From: Heterocephalus glaber
Taxonomy: Eukaryota > Chordata > Mammalia > Rodentia > Bathyergidae
DNA length: 64,000 nucleotides
Direction: 5' to 3'
NCBI RefSeq assembly: GCF_000247695.1
Contig: NW_004624880.1
Coordinates: 1,943,248 to 2,007,247, forward strand
Under the pieces are notes generated by a model that did no database searches, was not told the origin of the DNA, and worked only from the letters and a program-made list of their open reading frames with translations. Shown here one piece after another: positions 45,000 through 56,299 of the stretch; the stretch's first letter is position 1; every line of letters starts with the position of its first letter. Both the position numbers and the translations under genes were made by a program.

Positions 45000-45560
45000 A
45001 AGGGACACACAGCTCACTCTGGCATGAAATTACCTACCATCCTGTCCCAGGAATGAGCTCTAAGAGAATAAAGCAAACCATATTTGCTGTCATGGATAAT
45101 TGGGGAAGTCTGGGGAAAAGAAGGTGTCACTTTGAGGATGGGATAAAGAAGACGGTGAAGCTCCTGGTCCATACCCAAGGGTAGGTGATGTGACACACAA
45201 AATGATGAAGATACTATGGCCCTTAAGAATGTTTCTTCAGGAAAGGAAAAATGATGAGAAATGGAAAAAATGGAAATAGAGTCTTTGTAAATAGGGAAGG
45301 GTGGAGGGCGTGAAGGGAGGGCTAGGAGTGGGGAAAGAGTAAGAACCAAGATGCATTATGTAAAGGTACAATTCCCAATGAGAAATGTAAGTGTGTTGTA
45401 TACCTACAATGTACCAATAAAAGAATTTATTAGGTAACTTTTTTTTTTTTGGTACTGGGGATTGAACTTGGGACCTTGCGCTTGCGAGGCAGGTGCCGGA
45501 ACCACTGAGCTAAATCCCCGGCCCTTGTAAAAGAATTTAATAAAGAAAAAAAAAAGAATG
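45000..45560 (+). mobile_element. Possible lineage-specific L1 3' UTR, split by an ID SINE
   Basis: G-rich GGGTGGAGGGCGTGAAGGGA is followed by TACCTACAATGTACCAATAA and an A-rich end after the ID insert (TTAATAAAGAAAAAAAAAAG). The layout resembles a rodent L1 3' UTR, but the family is not recognised. Confidence 0.4.
45439..45524 (-). mobile_element. ID-like SINE
   Basis: T run, GGTACTGGGGATTGAACTTG, CACTGAGCTAAATCCCCGGC. It lies 45 bases from an ID in the opposite orientation. Confidence 0.95.
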
Positions 45561-45569
45561 TTCCTTCAA

Positions 45570-45659
45570 GGGCTGGGGGTATAGCCTAGTGGTGCTGTGC
45601 CTGCCTAGCAAGCATAAGGTCCTGAGTTGAATCCCTGGTACTGCAAAAAAAAAAAAAAG
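45570..45659 (+). mobile_element. ID-like SINE
   Basis: GGCTGGGGGTATAGCCTAGT, TGCCTGCCTAGCAAGCATAA and a 14-A tail. GTTCCTTCA occurs on both sides. Confidence 0.94.
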
Positions 45660-45747
45660 TTCCTTCAGGATGCTAATATATTATTAGTGAGAGGCAAAGA
45701 GAACAAACCTTTTGTAAAGAAGAGTTTATAAGTATACTTCAGCAATT

Positions 45748-45897
45748 GTGGGGTTTTTTTTGAGACAGGTTCTCAATATGTAGTCCAGGCTGGCCTTGAA
45801 CTCACTATGTAGCCCAGGCTGGCCTCAAATTCACAGCAATCCTCCTGCCTCAGCTTCTCCAATGTTGGGATTATAGATGTGCACCACCATGCCCAGC
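45748..45897 (-). mobile_element. B1 SINE with internal duplication
   Basis: TATGTAGTCCAGGCTGGCCT, TATGTAGCCCAGGCTGGCCT and GTGCACCACCATGCCCAGC. TACTTCAGCAATT is duplicated at 45,735-45,747 and 45,898-45,910. Confidence 0.96.
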
Positions 45898-45990
45898 TAC
45901 TTCAGCAATTTAAAAAATATTCATAGCCCTTGCAAAATGATTCCATTGTCAGGAACTTATAGTAAAGACATAATCAATTATAATGTCCAT

Positions 45991-46090
45991 AGGTCTGGCC
46001 TATAGCTCAAAGGTAGAGAGAGCACTTGGCTACATGTGGGAAGCCCTGGGTTCCATCCCCAGCACTGCAAACAAACGAACAAAAACAATA
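45991..46090 (+). mobile_element. ID-related SINE
   Basis: GGTCTGGCCTATAGCTCAAA, CTGGGTTCCATCCCCAGCAC and a CAAACAAACGAAC tail. Confidence 0.8.
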
Positions 46091-46174
46091 AAAATCTATA
46101 ATGTCCAAAAATGTAAAAAGGTATACAAATACCACCACAAATTAAATGCCTCCAAATAGGAAAGTGGCTAAGTT

Positions 46175-46263
46175 GGGCCAGGTATTTATCTCAGTGGTGC
46201 CACTGCCTGCCTTGCAAGCACAAGGTCTGAGTTCGATCCTCAGTACCAAAAAAAAAAAAAAGG
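46175..46263 (+). mobile_element. ID-like SINE
   Basis: GGGCCAGGTATTTATCTCAG, GAGTTCGATCCTCAGTACC and a 14-A tail. GGAAAGTGGCTAAGT / GGAAAATGGCTAAGT flank it. Confidence 0.95.
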
Positions 46264-46507
46264 AAAATGGCTAAGTGAATTATGATTCCTGGCTCCAGAC
46301 CATTGGATAGAATGCTGCTAGCGATACCAATAACAAAAGAGTTGTGATTTGGGTAAGTGCTCATGATATAATGTTGAATAATAATGAGAAGACTACAGAA
46401 CTGTATACATAGTAAAAACCTCTAGTGTGTCAATGTATAAATTCATGGGAAAAAAAAAAAAGATTGGAAAGAACCATGTACTGAAATGTTACAGACTGGT
46501 TACAGTT

Positions 46508-46604
46508 GGGCCAGAGATTTAGCTTAGTGGCACCCCGCCTGCCTTGCAAGTGCAAGGTCCTGAGTTTAATCTCCAGTACAGGGGGTGGGGGTGGGGGATA
46601 AAAA
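46508..46604 (+). mobile_element. ID-like SINE with G-rich tail
   Basis: GGGCCAGAGATTTAGCTTAG, then a GGGGGTGGGGGTGGGGG tail in place of poly(A). CTGGTTACAGTTG / GTGGTTACAGTTG flank it. Confidence 0.9.
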
Positions 46605-46649
46605 GTGGTTACAGTTGATTATTATCTTTATTATCCAAGTGTTTTTTCT

Positions 46650-46800
46650 TCTGTTTCATTTTATGGTACTGAGGATTGAACCCACTAAGCTCTTTTTCTT
46701 TTATTTTATTTTTGAGACATTGTCCCTCTAATTGCCCAGGCTGGGTTCAAATTTGCAGTCCTCCTGCCTTGGCCTTGCAGAGTGCTGGGCTCCTAGACAT
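46650..46800 (-). mobile_element. B1-ID dimeric SINE, ID half shortened
   Basis: TATGGTACTGAGGATTGAAC (ID part), then GAGACATTGTCCCTCTAATT and CAGTCCTCCTGCCTTGGCC (B1 part). Confidence 0.75.
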
Positions 46801-47670
46801 CTATCACTTATGACCCATGTTTTGTATGCTAAGTATATATAACTTTTATTTTTAAAATGTTACTTTAAAATTGCTAATCATCCATGTGCTACTTGTTTAG
46901 ATGGCTCTCTCTCTCTCATTAATGCCAGAGCCTTCCAACTGTCCCCCATCCTTCTGGGCCAACTTTCCTGTGCAGCCTTCTGCCTCTAGGGCTATGTTCC
47001 ATTGGCTCAGTAGTCAGGCCAGTCCACGGGCACCTGTTGCCTCTAGACAGGAGGTAGCATTTCAGCTCCTTACTGTTCCTGCACTACCAGTCCCTTTTAA
47101 GCCTATTCATCATGCACGTTCTTTCCTCTACTTAATGGTCTGTTCCCTCCTTTCCTACCTGGGAAATGTTCCCCTGGCCTTTGAGGTTACCCCTTCTGGG
47201 AAACTTTTCCTTTGATTCCCAAGCAGAGCTGGGAACTAGTTGCTATTTGCTCTGCTACCCAAAGACTTTTGCTCATAGCTCCATTTTAGCAAATACCAGA
47301 ATTTGCTGAGATAAATGTATCTGAATGTCTCCTCACATAAGATCATCTGATTGGGAAGATGAAGTTTGACTTCATTGGTCTTGCTGTGCCCAATGCCTGG
47401 CACAGAGTCACTGCCTAGTGACAAACACACTGAAACTGGCCCCTGAACTGGGATGGAGGACGCAGCTGGGAGTACCAGTGGAGACATTACCAGTGGAGAA
47501 CAGATTGTCCTTGTAAGATGACTGTGAGTGATCTCCAGGCCTCAGAGTGGCAAGAAAAACCAGACTTCATATGCAGCAAAACATATTTAAGATACCCAAA
47601 GAGAGGAAGTTCCACATGTTGCTATCATTGGTGTGGCTGAATGATTGGGTTAGGAATTCCTTAAGAGAGG

Positions 47671-47820
47671 AAGGAGCTGAGCACAGTGGCACACACCTGT
47701 AATCCCAGGTACTTGGAGGCCAAGGCAGCCTGGGCAACTTAGCAAGACCCTGTCTCAACATTAAACTTTAAAAAGCCTGATGTTATACCTCAGTGGTAGA
47801 TTCAATCCCCAATTTTCCTT
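47671..47820 (+). mobile_element. B1-ID dimeric SINE
   Basis: AGCACAGTGGCACACACCTG, CAGCCTGGGCAACTTAGCAA, linker, then GATGTTATACCTCAGTGGTA and GATTCAATCCCC. Confidence 0.8.
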
Positions 47821-47830
47821 CACCCTATAA

Positions 47831-47945
47831 AGAAAAAGAAAAAGAAAGAAAGAAGGAAGGAAGGAAGGAAGGAAGGAAGGAAAGAAAGAAAGAAAGAAGG
47901 AAAGAAAGAAAGAAAGAGAAAGAAAGTAGGAAAGAAAGAAAGAAT
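47831..47945 (+). repeat. (GAAA)n/(GGAA)n microsatellite
   Basis: Tetranucleotide purine repeat shifting from GAAA to GGAA and back. It starts right after a SINE tail. Confidence 0.95.
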
Positions 47946-49925
47946 AAGGGGGAAACTTCCTATTTAGAAGAGGGGTTGGGCACTATTCTAGGGCACTTGA
48001 GGATGGACAAGATGACCTCAGCAAGGCCTAGGCTTTAGTGTGTTGTCTGAGGAAGTGGGCTGGAGGCTCTGCTTCCTCCTGGAGCCCAATGTGGTTCTGC
48101 TGTAGACCCAGGCAGGTTTCCATGTCAGCTGCACTTCCCAGCCCAGATCAGCAATTTGAAGCTACAGCCTCGCAGACAAAGATGACTGTGTTAAGAGTAG
48201 GCCCGATTACTCACGAAACTCATCAGGGCTCTTGGCTCCACGGCACTAATTAGCATCGTAATACATATATAAATATATGTGAGGCCTGTGGATTCCCCTG
48301 GAAGTCCTGGAGGCCCTCAGAGCCAAAGCAAAATCTTGCTCTTTCTTTGCACCTCCTCTTGGACCTTCAGAGCCCGGCTGCCTCAGAGGAGCCCCTGTGT
48401 TGTGAGGATTCTCCTAGCAGGGGCCCAAAGCTCTCATGAAAAAAATAGACTCTGTGTCCTTTGGAGGACCAGAGCTCACTTCTGCCCCTCCCAACCTTGT
48501 ATCAGGGTGTCTGAAGACTAGTGATTCCCCACTACCTTCTAATTCTGCCCAGATCTTGGCTGGATGCCACATAGCAGACTGGAAACTGCATAAACCAGGG
48601 GAGGGCAGGGGCAGGAGGGTTGAGGAAGAGATATCATGACCCAGGGCTTTGTGTTCTTAAAGGACTCCCAATCTAATGGAATATACAATATCGAGAAGGA
48701 AGAACAAAAAGTGAAAAGCCAAGGCACAGAACTCTCCCCAGAGGACTGTAAATAAGAATATAAGCAGCAGTGTGTGAACCTTGTAGATTTCAGAGATGGG
48801 ACAGAACAGGACAAGAAGGAAGTGCTGCTGGATCCAATCCCAGAGGGCTTCTTGAAGGAGGTGAATTTAGATTACTGATTACTGCATGGGGACAACTGAC
48901 CAGCTGTCTTATCCCCCTTCTGGAGGCAGTGCTGAAGGTAACTGAATGGCAAAGAGAAAAGCAGCCCAAAGTTCCTGACACTCCAACACCCCTGCCTCAT
49001 AAAGGCTAAGTGGCCCACCCTGTAGTTTCCAAGTCTGGAAAGAAAGAAGGGCTCTCATAGAAAGAGTACAAAATGACATCAGGAGAATCCCACTGTGGAT
49101 GGGGACAGCCAGTGCAGTGGCCTGTGGTGCCTGGCTAGAGCTGGAGTGCCCTGGCCCAACTGTCAGGTGTGATGCCACCATGCTGTCCTGTCCACATACA
49201 TGGCCATACATGGTCTCCCCCACTGCAGCCTGCTGTGAGAGAAAAACGCATGTGCCTCATGTGCAGTGGATGGGGCAGTGGATGAAGAGGGGAAAGAATA
49301 TGAATGAGGGGGCAGATTCTCAGCCCCTGGCAGTATTTCTTAGCTCTGATACTTACAGAAAGATTTCCCCAGTGCCACTTCCCTTTGTTGACCTTGGTAG
49401 GCTCACAGTTCTGTCACTTATGAAGGAGTTTCTGATTTTCGGAACCATCTTCTGCAGCAGGCAGTCTGTTTCTCTTCCCTGGGTCTGATAAGAGAGATTA
49501 TATGCTCTTCATTCACTTCTCAGGGGACTGGGAAATTCTCCTGCTCTACAGCAGCTTCCTGTTGCTCAGAAAAAGAGGCAGGTTCAAAACTAGGAAGAAC
49601 TTTTGCTTTTCCTGAGGTCTTCAACTTGAAGTCCATCAGATGATATCAGGAGGACCCAGAGAGGTCATTAACTTTAACACAAAGACACCAGAAGGAGGGG
49701 GTGGCTCATCCAGAGCCCTGGTTGTCATCTACAGTCATCTCCTTGTCACTATGTTAAGAGGTAGTGTGGAATGGCTGCTACTGCACAGTCTGCGGTTCAA
49801 CTGGCCCTGCATCACATTCCATCTCTTGGAGTTGGTGGCTATCAAACTTCAGATACATTGTTGAACATCTCTGAGTTCCTCAGCTGCCCAAAACAAAGAA
49901 TGATAATACTTGCTCTGTAAGACTA
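47946..49925. other. Mostly unique intronic sequence
   Basis: No repeat recognised. The TATA-like stretch at 48,262-48,280 (ATACATATATAAATATATG) has no gene context. Open frames at 48.3-49.5 kb are on both strands and uninformative. Confidence 0.4.
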
Positions 49926-49929
49926 TTGA

Positions 49930-50060
49930 TATTGCTATGTGCCAATATGTTCATACTATGTTTAGCACTGTGCTAAACATTGTATGTCTATTACCTCAAA
50001 GAACCTAGTGCCATGCCTGGCACACAATAATTAGCCGTAATGCTTACTACATTCACACCC
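49930..50060 (+). mobile_element. MIR-family SINE relic
   Basis: GCTATGTGCCAATATGTTCA and CCATGCCTGGCACACAATAA. Confidence 0.55.
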
Positions 50061-51315
50061 AAGCAATCTGCATTACCTATTAGCTATGGACGGGTCCCAC
50101 CTTCGATAGCAGATTTATGAGACAAAAAGACTCCTATGGTTTCCAGTTTCAGAAAGTTAGAAAGAACTTGCTCAGGTTGGGCTCTCTCACTGACCTGTCC
50201 TTCCACTGGGGAAAGGTTGCTGGCCTTTGAGTCCAAACACAGCCTGCTCTCATCTTGTTTAAACAAGGCTGGGAGGCAGGCAGGCTCCCTGCGGTTGGGG
50301 AGGAAGAAGCGAGGGCTGTTTGGGATTCCATGCAGACTCTGGGCTATTGAAGTTGTCAAGCTGACACACAAGCTCTGTCAGGCTCCGTGCTCTTGGTATT
50401 CTGGCTGCCTCCCCCGATGACCATTTATAGTCAATTCCTCTGAAGAAAGTGTAGCCCTGGGGTTGGGGAAAAGAGATGAAGTTGGAGAAGAGGCACCTGG
50501 ATGTGGCGAGGCCAACAGTTAACTACCAGAAACCTTACGTCCAAGCGCCAATTTCCAAGAATTTGGGCTCACCTGCTCCCCCTTCAGGCCTGTAAGGCAA
50601 GAACAAGTCAGTTGTGGAAGGGAGTTTGGAAGGTGGTGGCTGGTGGGATTATGGCCACAAATCATGAGTCTTGATGTGTGACGAATCCATCTGGCTTTGT
50701 AGTAGGGAATTCAGTCCTCATGCCCCTTGGACTTTTATTTTTCATTGAAGTTTAATTCAAGACCCTTTTAAGCATATGGAAGCAGCAAACCTTTAACAGC
50801 TTGGGAAGTTAAAAGACAGCTAGACAGTTGCCAGTCTAATCTGATCATTCAGCTGTGGCAAGTGCTGCCTTCTGCATCACCCTGGTTTCACGTATCTGCC
50901 TGGGAGAGGTCAGTAGCGGGGTGCCTGGATCCTAGGTAGAGCCTGTGCTTTCAGTCTCTATGGATTAAGGGAAGGGGTTAGAATAAGTCCCTGCAGACTT
51001 ATGGTTGGATAAAAAGAGCAGTGTCCTCAAAGCCACTGGGTAGATTTCCACCAAATCAGTCAACTTAAAATAATGATGCAAAAAGGAGTAAAGCTTATTG
51101 GCTGCTGAGGCCATGGGGAATCAGCGTGTTAAGATGGTTACCATGAACACCATGGAGCTGTATGCATCTGCCTGAATGCACAATGACAATAATGCCCTTG
51201 TTAATCATGACAGGGACAGCTAAAGGCCAAGGAATGGTCAGAGACATGGACAGTGATGGACAAGAGACATTAGTGTTATGTGCTAATACCGGATACTAGG
51301 TTGGGGTTTCATGCA
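50061..51315. other. Mostly unique intronic sequence
   Basis: No repeats or exons recognised. Confidence 0.4.
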
Positions 51316-51317
51316 CA

Positions 51318-51475
51318 GTAGTTGTTTTTTTTATGTTTATAACCCTGAGGGATATAAGTATTCATTCTTATTTTACAGAAAAAAGAAACTAAGGATCCAA
51401 CAGATCAAGTAAATTGCTGAAGATTTCAGACTTAGCATATTGTGGAGCTGGGATTCAAACTGCTTTCTAGTTTCA
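51318..51475 (+). mobile_element. MIR-family SINE relic
   Basis: TTCTTATTTTACAGAAAAAA, GTGGAGCTGGGATTCAAACT. Confidence 0.65.
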
Positions 51476-52327
51476 AGCTATTTTTAGTCACCTGTTTATA
51501 CCAAAGGTTAGGTACTTGTTCAGAACACTCCCTTTGAGGATGCTGCATCAGGAGGCAGTGGCAGACCAGGAATTGCTATGTGACTATGAGGATCCTTCCA
51601 TCAGGCTAGCAAAAACAGGAGAAGCTATCTCTAGTCTAAAGAGGTGTTGGTTTTTAGCAAAATTCCTTGTCCCATACACAGCGTGGAATGATACTGTAAA
51701 AATAACATTTTTATAGTTCCTTTTTCTAGAACTTTGTAGAAGTCATGACCCTACTGTTATGACATCTTTTCTTCCTTGGCCAAATTAAAACATGCTTGAT
51801 TATATTACAAGAGTCTTTGGTTAGTTTCAGTTTAGAGAATTCTGAAGTTAGTCTTACTAACTTTAGGAGTTTATTATCACCTTTTTGGAACATACAAGTG
51901 CAAACCACAACTTCATTTGTTCATCTAAATCTATTGAACACTTACTGAGCATATGCCTGATCCTGGGTTCAATAGTTGGAGCAGGAAAATGGATAAAGTT
52001 AGCTCTTCCCATGTGAAGCATAAACAAGCGCAATGTAATATGTGCCAAATCATAATGTTTTAAATCTATGCAGGTAGCCATTCTTACTTGACTGTTTTTC
52101 ATTCACTATCAAGTAAAATCATTGAATTCCTACTAATTGTAAGGCCTTACTTTAGGAATTGGGAAAACCAAGGTAATCTACCAAGGGAGACAAATAAATA
52201 AACCATACGATCCAGAGCGGGTAAATAACCATAACAGTAGACATATTACTATTGATTTGCTTAGAAGTATATATTATTTAGTACCTCACTTGGAGCAGAG
52301 CAAGCAAGCACTGAAAACATGGTAGGA

Positions 52328-52423
52328 GGGCCAGGGATTTAGCTCAGTGGTTTCTTTGTCTGCTGCGCAAGTAAAAGGACCTGAGCTCGATCCCCGGTAC
52401 CAAAAAACAAAAACAAAAACCAT
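52328..52423 (+). mobile_element. ID-like SINE
   Basis: GGGCCAGGGATTTAGCTCAG, TGAGCTCGATCCCCGGTACC and an ACAAAAACAAAAACC tail. CATGGTAGGA is duplicated around it. Confidence 0.95.
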
Positions 52424-52859
52424 GGTAGGATATGTTGTTATGTCGCTTTGCCCTGTTATATCACTATTACCATTATTGATGTCTATACATAAACATTTGG
52501 TCAAGTAATTTGGATTTTTCTGATAAATATAAAATTGGAACAGTGTCATAATTTCTCCATTTGACAGAGGGAATCCAGGTAGGTAATTTAAGTGGATCCA
52601 GGATACAATGAGTTGGTGTAAAGATACAAAAAACAAAAATAAAAAAATAAAAAGCAGAGACACTATGGCTCTCTCTAGCTCTCAACCTTAGACCCCATAA
52701 GCTGGTCATTAGCCTGGTCCTCTTGGCCTCAATGCATCCTTATTCTGACTGTATTCCTAACCCCTGATGACCCAGTCCTGAAAATACCTGGCACTGCCTT
52801 AGGATCTTCGCCCTCCCCTACTCCCTATGCTCAGTAGGTCGCCAGGCCCTGGTGCCCAA

Positions 52860-53020
52860 TGCCCCTCTCACTTCCCCATGCCTTCAGATCAAGATTACCA
52901 GGGCTCTTGGTAAAATGCAGACTCTGACTCAGTAGGGATATGGGGGCAAGGTTCTGTGTTTCTCACAATGTCCCATGTGATGCTGATTCCAAGACCACAC
53001 TTTGAGTGACAAACTGTGGA
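52860..53020 (+). mobile_element. MER20-like hAT relic
   Basis: AATGCAGACTCTGACTCAGT, ATGTGATGCTGATTCCAAGA and CCACACTTTGAGTGACAAAC are MER20-type phrases. Confidence 0.55.
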
Positions 53021-53029
53021 TTATAACTC

Positions 53030-53690
53030 CCAAATACCACTTTCAACCACTTTTCTTTTTCTGGCTCCAGCTCAGCCATGCTTTCTTCTCTGGAGTCTAC
53101 ACCAGCCTCAGCCTTCTAAGTGTTCTCCCTACCTACAGCCTCTCTTTCTACTCCGTCTTGCAGACATCTGCTAAATTAATCTTTCTATACTATAACTTTC
53201 CCGATGTTACTCCCTACAGAAACACCTTCAGTCACTCCTCCCTGACTAGCACACTGAACACGAATTTCTCCAATTGAAGTAACACCTGTAGCCGGTGCCT
53301 TTTCTATGGGAACACTCTCACTTCCCACTGATTTATCCTACTCTTAATCTCCATTGTTCCTTTGCTCTGGGGACTTTGTGGATCTTCTCCCTCCCACTGA
53401 TCTTCTTTCCGATTGCCAATTGTGGCCCTAAGCTCCCCTTCCTCAGCACCCGCAATCTCTCCCTTCTTCAGGGCACAGGTGCCCACTTCCACAGCTGGGA
53501 ATGATCTTTCCTGCCCCTAAGCTGCCATAGCTCTTTGCCTAAATGTGGTTATTTATGTAGACTTTTATCTTCCCTTGTGTGCTATAAGCTTCTTCCTCTC
53601 TCTCTCTCTCTCTCTCTCTCAGCAAATCCCGCAGCACCTCCTGCAGTGCCTTGCTCCCAGAAAGCCCTCAATTAATTCATCTTAGGTGCC
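53030..53690 (+). mobile_element. L2 LINE 3' sequence
   Basis: TGCAGACATCTGCTAAATTA and ATCTTTCTATAC, then TTTATGTAGACTTTTATCTT and CCTCAATTAATTCATCTTAG, have the pyrimidine-rich L2 character. A (TC)n run lies inside. Confidence 0.55.
53594..53621 (+). repeat. (TC)n microsatellite
   Basis: About 13 TC units. Confidence 0.95.
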
Positions 53691-54074
53691 TCAAAGATCT
53701 ATACCCCAGTTCCTTTTAATGGGTCTCTGCTCTATTTGCATTATTTATGTTCCTGTTTTGGATGTGTTTTAGCATTCTAAACCACCTCAAATCCTTTTTG
53801 GAAACTGGTGAGCTATAAATCATAGATAATCAGCTGCATGAGTAGATACTCAGGAAATGTTTATTAAATGAATAAATGGACACCTTCCTCAAGTCTGAGG
53901 AAAGAACAGGTTGCTGTCTCTTCTCTGTCCTTCCTGCCTCTGGCCCTTTTGCTCGTGTGTCCCTCTACAAGGTCTTCTCACAGTTTTTTGGAATCCTGCT
54001 CAACTCCAGGGTGAGCACTGGTTTTTCCAGAAATTACCTTGTGAATAGAACTGTTCTGTGTTGTTCAATAACAT

Positions 54075-54145
54075 TCAGCTTAATATCATCCACTAGACTG
54101 TGAGCCCCTTCATGTCAGGGCCTGTATTCTCAGCATCCCTGCACC
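54075..54145 (+). mobile_element. L2 LINE 3' end fragment
   Basis: CACTAGACTGTGAGCCCCTT and CATGTCAGGGCCTGTATTCT match the L2 3' end. Confidence 0.7.
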
Positions 54146-54164
54146 TCTCATGTTGGCAGCACAG

Positions 54165-54420
54165 TGGTTCCCAATCCCAGATCCATGTATACTGCAGCTT
54201 TGCAGATACAGCCTCTAGAGGCCCACACCTCCACACTGCACACCAGGTCTACTGAATCAGGTGGTACTCAAATTTGAGCATGTATGCATGATAGCACCTG
54301 GAGGGCTTACTAAGGTCCAGATTGCTGCAACCCACCCCAAGAGAGTCTGAAGCTAAGAATTTGCATGCATAATAAGTTTTCAGATGATGTTGATACTGGT
54401 CTGAAAACTACTCTTGGAAG
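54165..54420. mobile_element. MER20/MER5-like hAT relics, two facing copies
   Basis: CAGTGGTTCCCAATCCCAGA begins one copy. TAGCACCTGGAGGGCTTAC and GAATTTGCATGCATAATAAG belong to a copy in the opposite orientation. Confidence 0.55.
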
Positions 54421-54529
54421 ACTGCTCCTTTGGGGGTGGAGGACAGACATTTTGTATTTAAAGAAAAAAATCAGTGCCTCTCACATTCAGGCTGAGCATG
54501 ACTGGTTTAGCACATGGTAAGGGCATGAT

Positions 54530-54650
54530 AACTATTTAACAGGATAAATTATTTGCTCTATCTGTCTTAGTTCTACCTTTCCAAATAGATTATAAGTAAT
54601 TTGAGGTTAGAGACCAAGTCTTACACTGTTGCCCTTACAAATGCCACCAG
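54530..54650 (+). mobile_element. L2 LINE 3' fragment
   Basis: GATTATAAGTAATTTGAGGT and AGAGACCAAGTCTTACACTG resemble the L2 3' region. Confidence 0.5.
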
Positions 54651-55081
54651 AGCCCAGGGCTTGTCCCAGGGCTGAGCACTGTGTGGGCACCCTGTGCCTG
54701 CCTCCCTCTGGTCCAGAAACTGTCTGTCCTGCCCCCTTTCTAGTGTTGCTGGCAGAGTAGACGTAATGTTGCCTATTTCCATCAATAAACAGGAGAGCAA
54801 GTTCTTTGTTGACTTCTTTGAAACATTCAAGTCTGAGATGTTTACAGAGGACGAGGCTTCAAAATGAAAAGTGAAGCAGAACTGAGCTGCTCAACACATC
54901 TTAGGAAATCAAATCAAACACTTGTCTCTAACATGAACCATCCCAATAATCCTGCATAATTCATTCCCCGCTCCCCAAGTTCTCATGTACCATATCTGCT
55001 GCGCTCTCTGATTTTCCTTGAAATACACAGTCACTGTCCATGTGAGCCAGACTTTGGGAAGTCATTAAAAACTTCAGTGAA

Positions 55082-55111
55082 GTGCTCGCTTCGACAGCAC
55101 ATGTACTAAAA
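55082..55111 (+). pseudogene. Tailless fragment of U6 snRNA (5' end only)
   Basis: The sequence reads GTGCTCGCTTCGACAGCACA and continues ATGTACTAAAA, which is the first 30 or so nucleotides of U6 with two substitutions (GGC to GAC and ATATAC to ATGTAC). It then stops. Flanking it are near-identical 16-bp repeats, 55,067-55,082 (AAAAACTTCAGTGAAG) and 55,108-55,123 (AAAAACTGCAGTGAAG), which overlap the fragment ends slightly. This is a target-site duplication around an RNA copy that lacks its 3' part and any poly(A). It is far too short to be a functional snRNA gene, and no DSE/PSE-TATA promoter is seen. Confidence 0.8.
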
Positions 55112-55123
55112 ACTGCAGTGAAG

Positions 55124-56225
55124 ACACTTGGTGAAACTTGCTTCTAAGCCCTGTCTTCCCCCAAATGTCAGTAATTATTTACCTTCTTAGGAAAAACATT
55201 ACATTCATGAGCATATAGCAGGATTATTTAAATAAATTCTTACCACCAAGGTCTATTTTGTGGTTCTCTGAACATTTAGGACCTTGTTACAAAAACGAAA
55301 TCATCACCATCAGGCAGGAGGTCTTAACAAACAAAGATGTTTATAAACAGAGATGTTAAGAAACAAACATGGTCCATGGTCAAAAAGATTAATCGCTTCC
55401 TCTTTTTTTTCTCTTTTGGGCTAGACACTGAAAAAAAAAAAGCAACAAGTATTAATTGAGCGAGTTCACAGAGAATTATGGAAGATACCTGCACGTCCTT
55501 GCAGACTCGGGGGTCATGCAAGCCTCTGAAAGCTGCCCTCCTGTGTCCCCCTAGCACACCTGGGCATCTCACCACTGTCCTAACACTTGCCTTATTGTGT
55601 GGTAATTGTCAGTTGCCTGTCCCTTATTCCATTAAGTGTGAGATAATTATTTCAAGATTGAAGCAGTAGAGAAAAGCTATGTAAATTAATACTGATGCAG
55701 AACACCAGTTTTAAGCATTAGGTGGCTCCATCCAAAACACAACATGTTCTCATTTAAATCTAAGCACACTGAGTGGCTTCCCTCACCTGCTTGGAGGGTC
55801 GAATTGGCTGCCTGTGGCATGATGACCCATGAGACATGAGGAGACATGGTTTACCCTTCTCACCCATCACCTCTCTGTCCCTTCCTCCTACCTAATGTCA
55901 TGTGCAGGCTCACCCCATGGCAGTCCACACAGCTCCATCTTCACATGTGCTCACTGGTAATCTGGTATGAGCACATTCCAGAAGGTCCACAAGCTGATAC
56001 TCACCTTCTCATAAACAGTAATGTTAGTAGTTCCTAGGAGATACGGGTTTTTTTCTGGGTCTTCCAGACACAATTTTAATCATTAAAATCACACACACAT
56101 ATTCAAATTTAAGCATATTCATTTCTTTAATGCTTTGACAGATCTTGGATCTTCCCCACCTTTTCCAGATGTCTTAGAACCAAACCTGGATAGAAACTAC
56201 TTCATGAACTTCTTAAGGGAACAAC
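55124..56225. other. Mostly unique intronic sequence
   Basis: No repeat family recognised apart from a short A run near 55,431. Confidence 0.4.
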
Positions 56226-56227
56226 TA

Positions 56228-56292
56228 TCTTTTGTATTTTCATCCCCAGTGCCTAGCACACAAAAGGAGGCTCAATGAATTTGCCGCAGAGT
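56228..56292 (+). mobile_element. L2 LINE 3' end fragment
   Basis: TTTTCATCCCCAGTGCCTAG and GGAGGCTCAATGAATTTG. Confidence 0.65.
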
Positions 56293-56299
56293 AGCAATA

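Noticed and set aside
47831..47945. Lys/Glu/Arg-rich open frame (47,793-48,038)
   Set aside because: Generated by the GAAA/GGAA microsatellite.
48262..48280. TATA-box-like ATACATATATAAATATATG
   Set aside because: A/T-rich motif in an intron with no start-site, CpG or exon context.
44660..49488. Several 60-130-codon frames between 44.6 and 49.5 kb
   Set aside because: Short, often paired on opposite strands, partly in SINEs, with no domains or splice-site support.
55082..55111. A functional U6 snRNA gene
   Set aside because: Only the first 30 or so nucleotides are present. The 3' stem, internal region and T-run terminator are missing, and no upstream PSE or TATA is evident.
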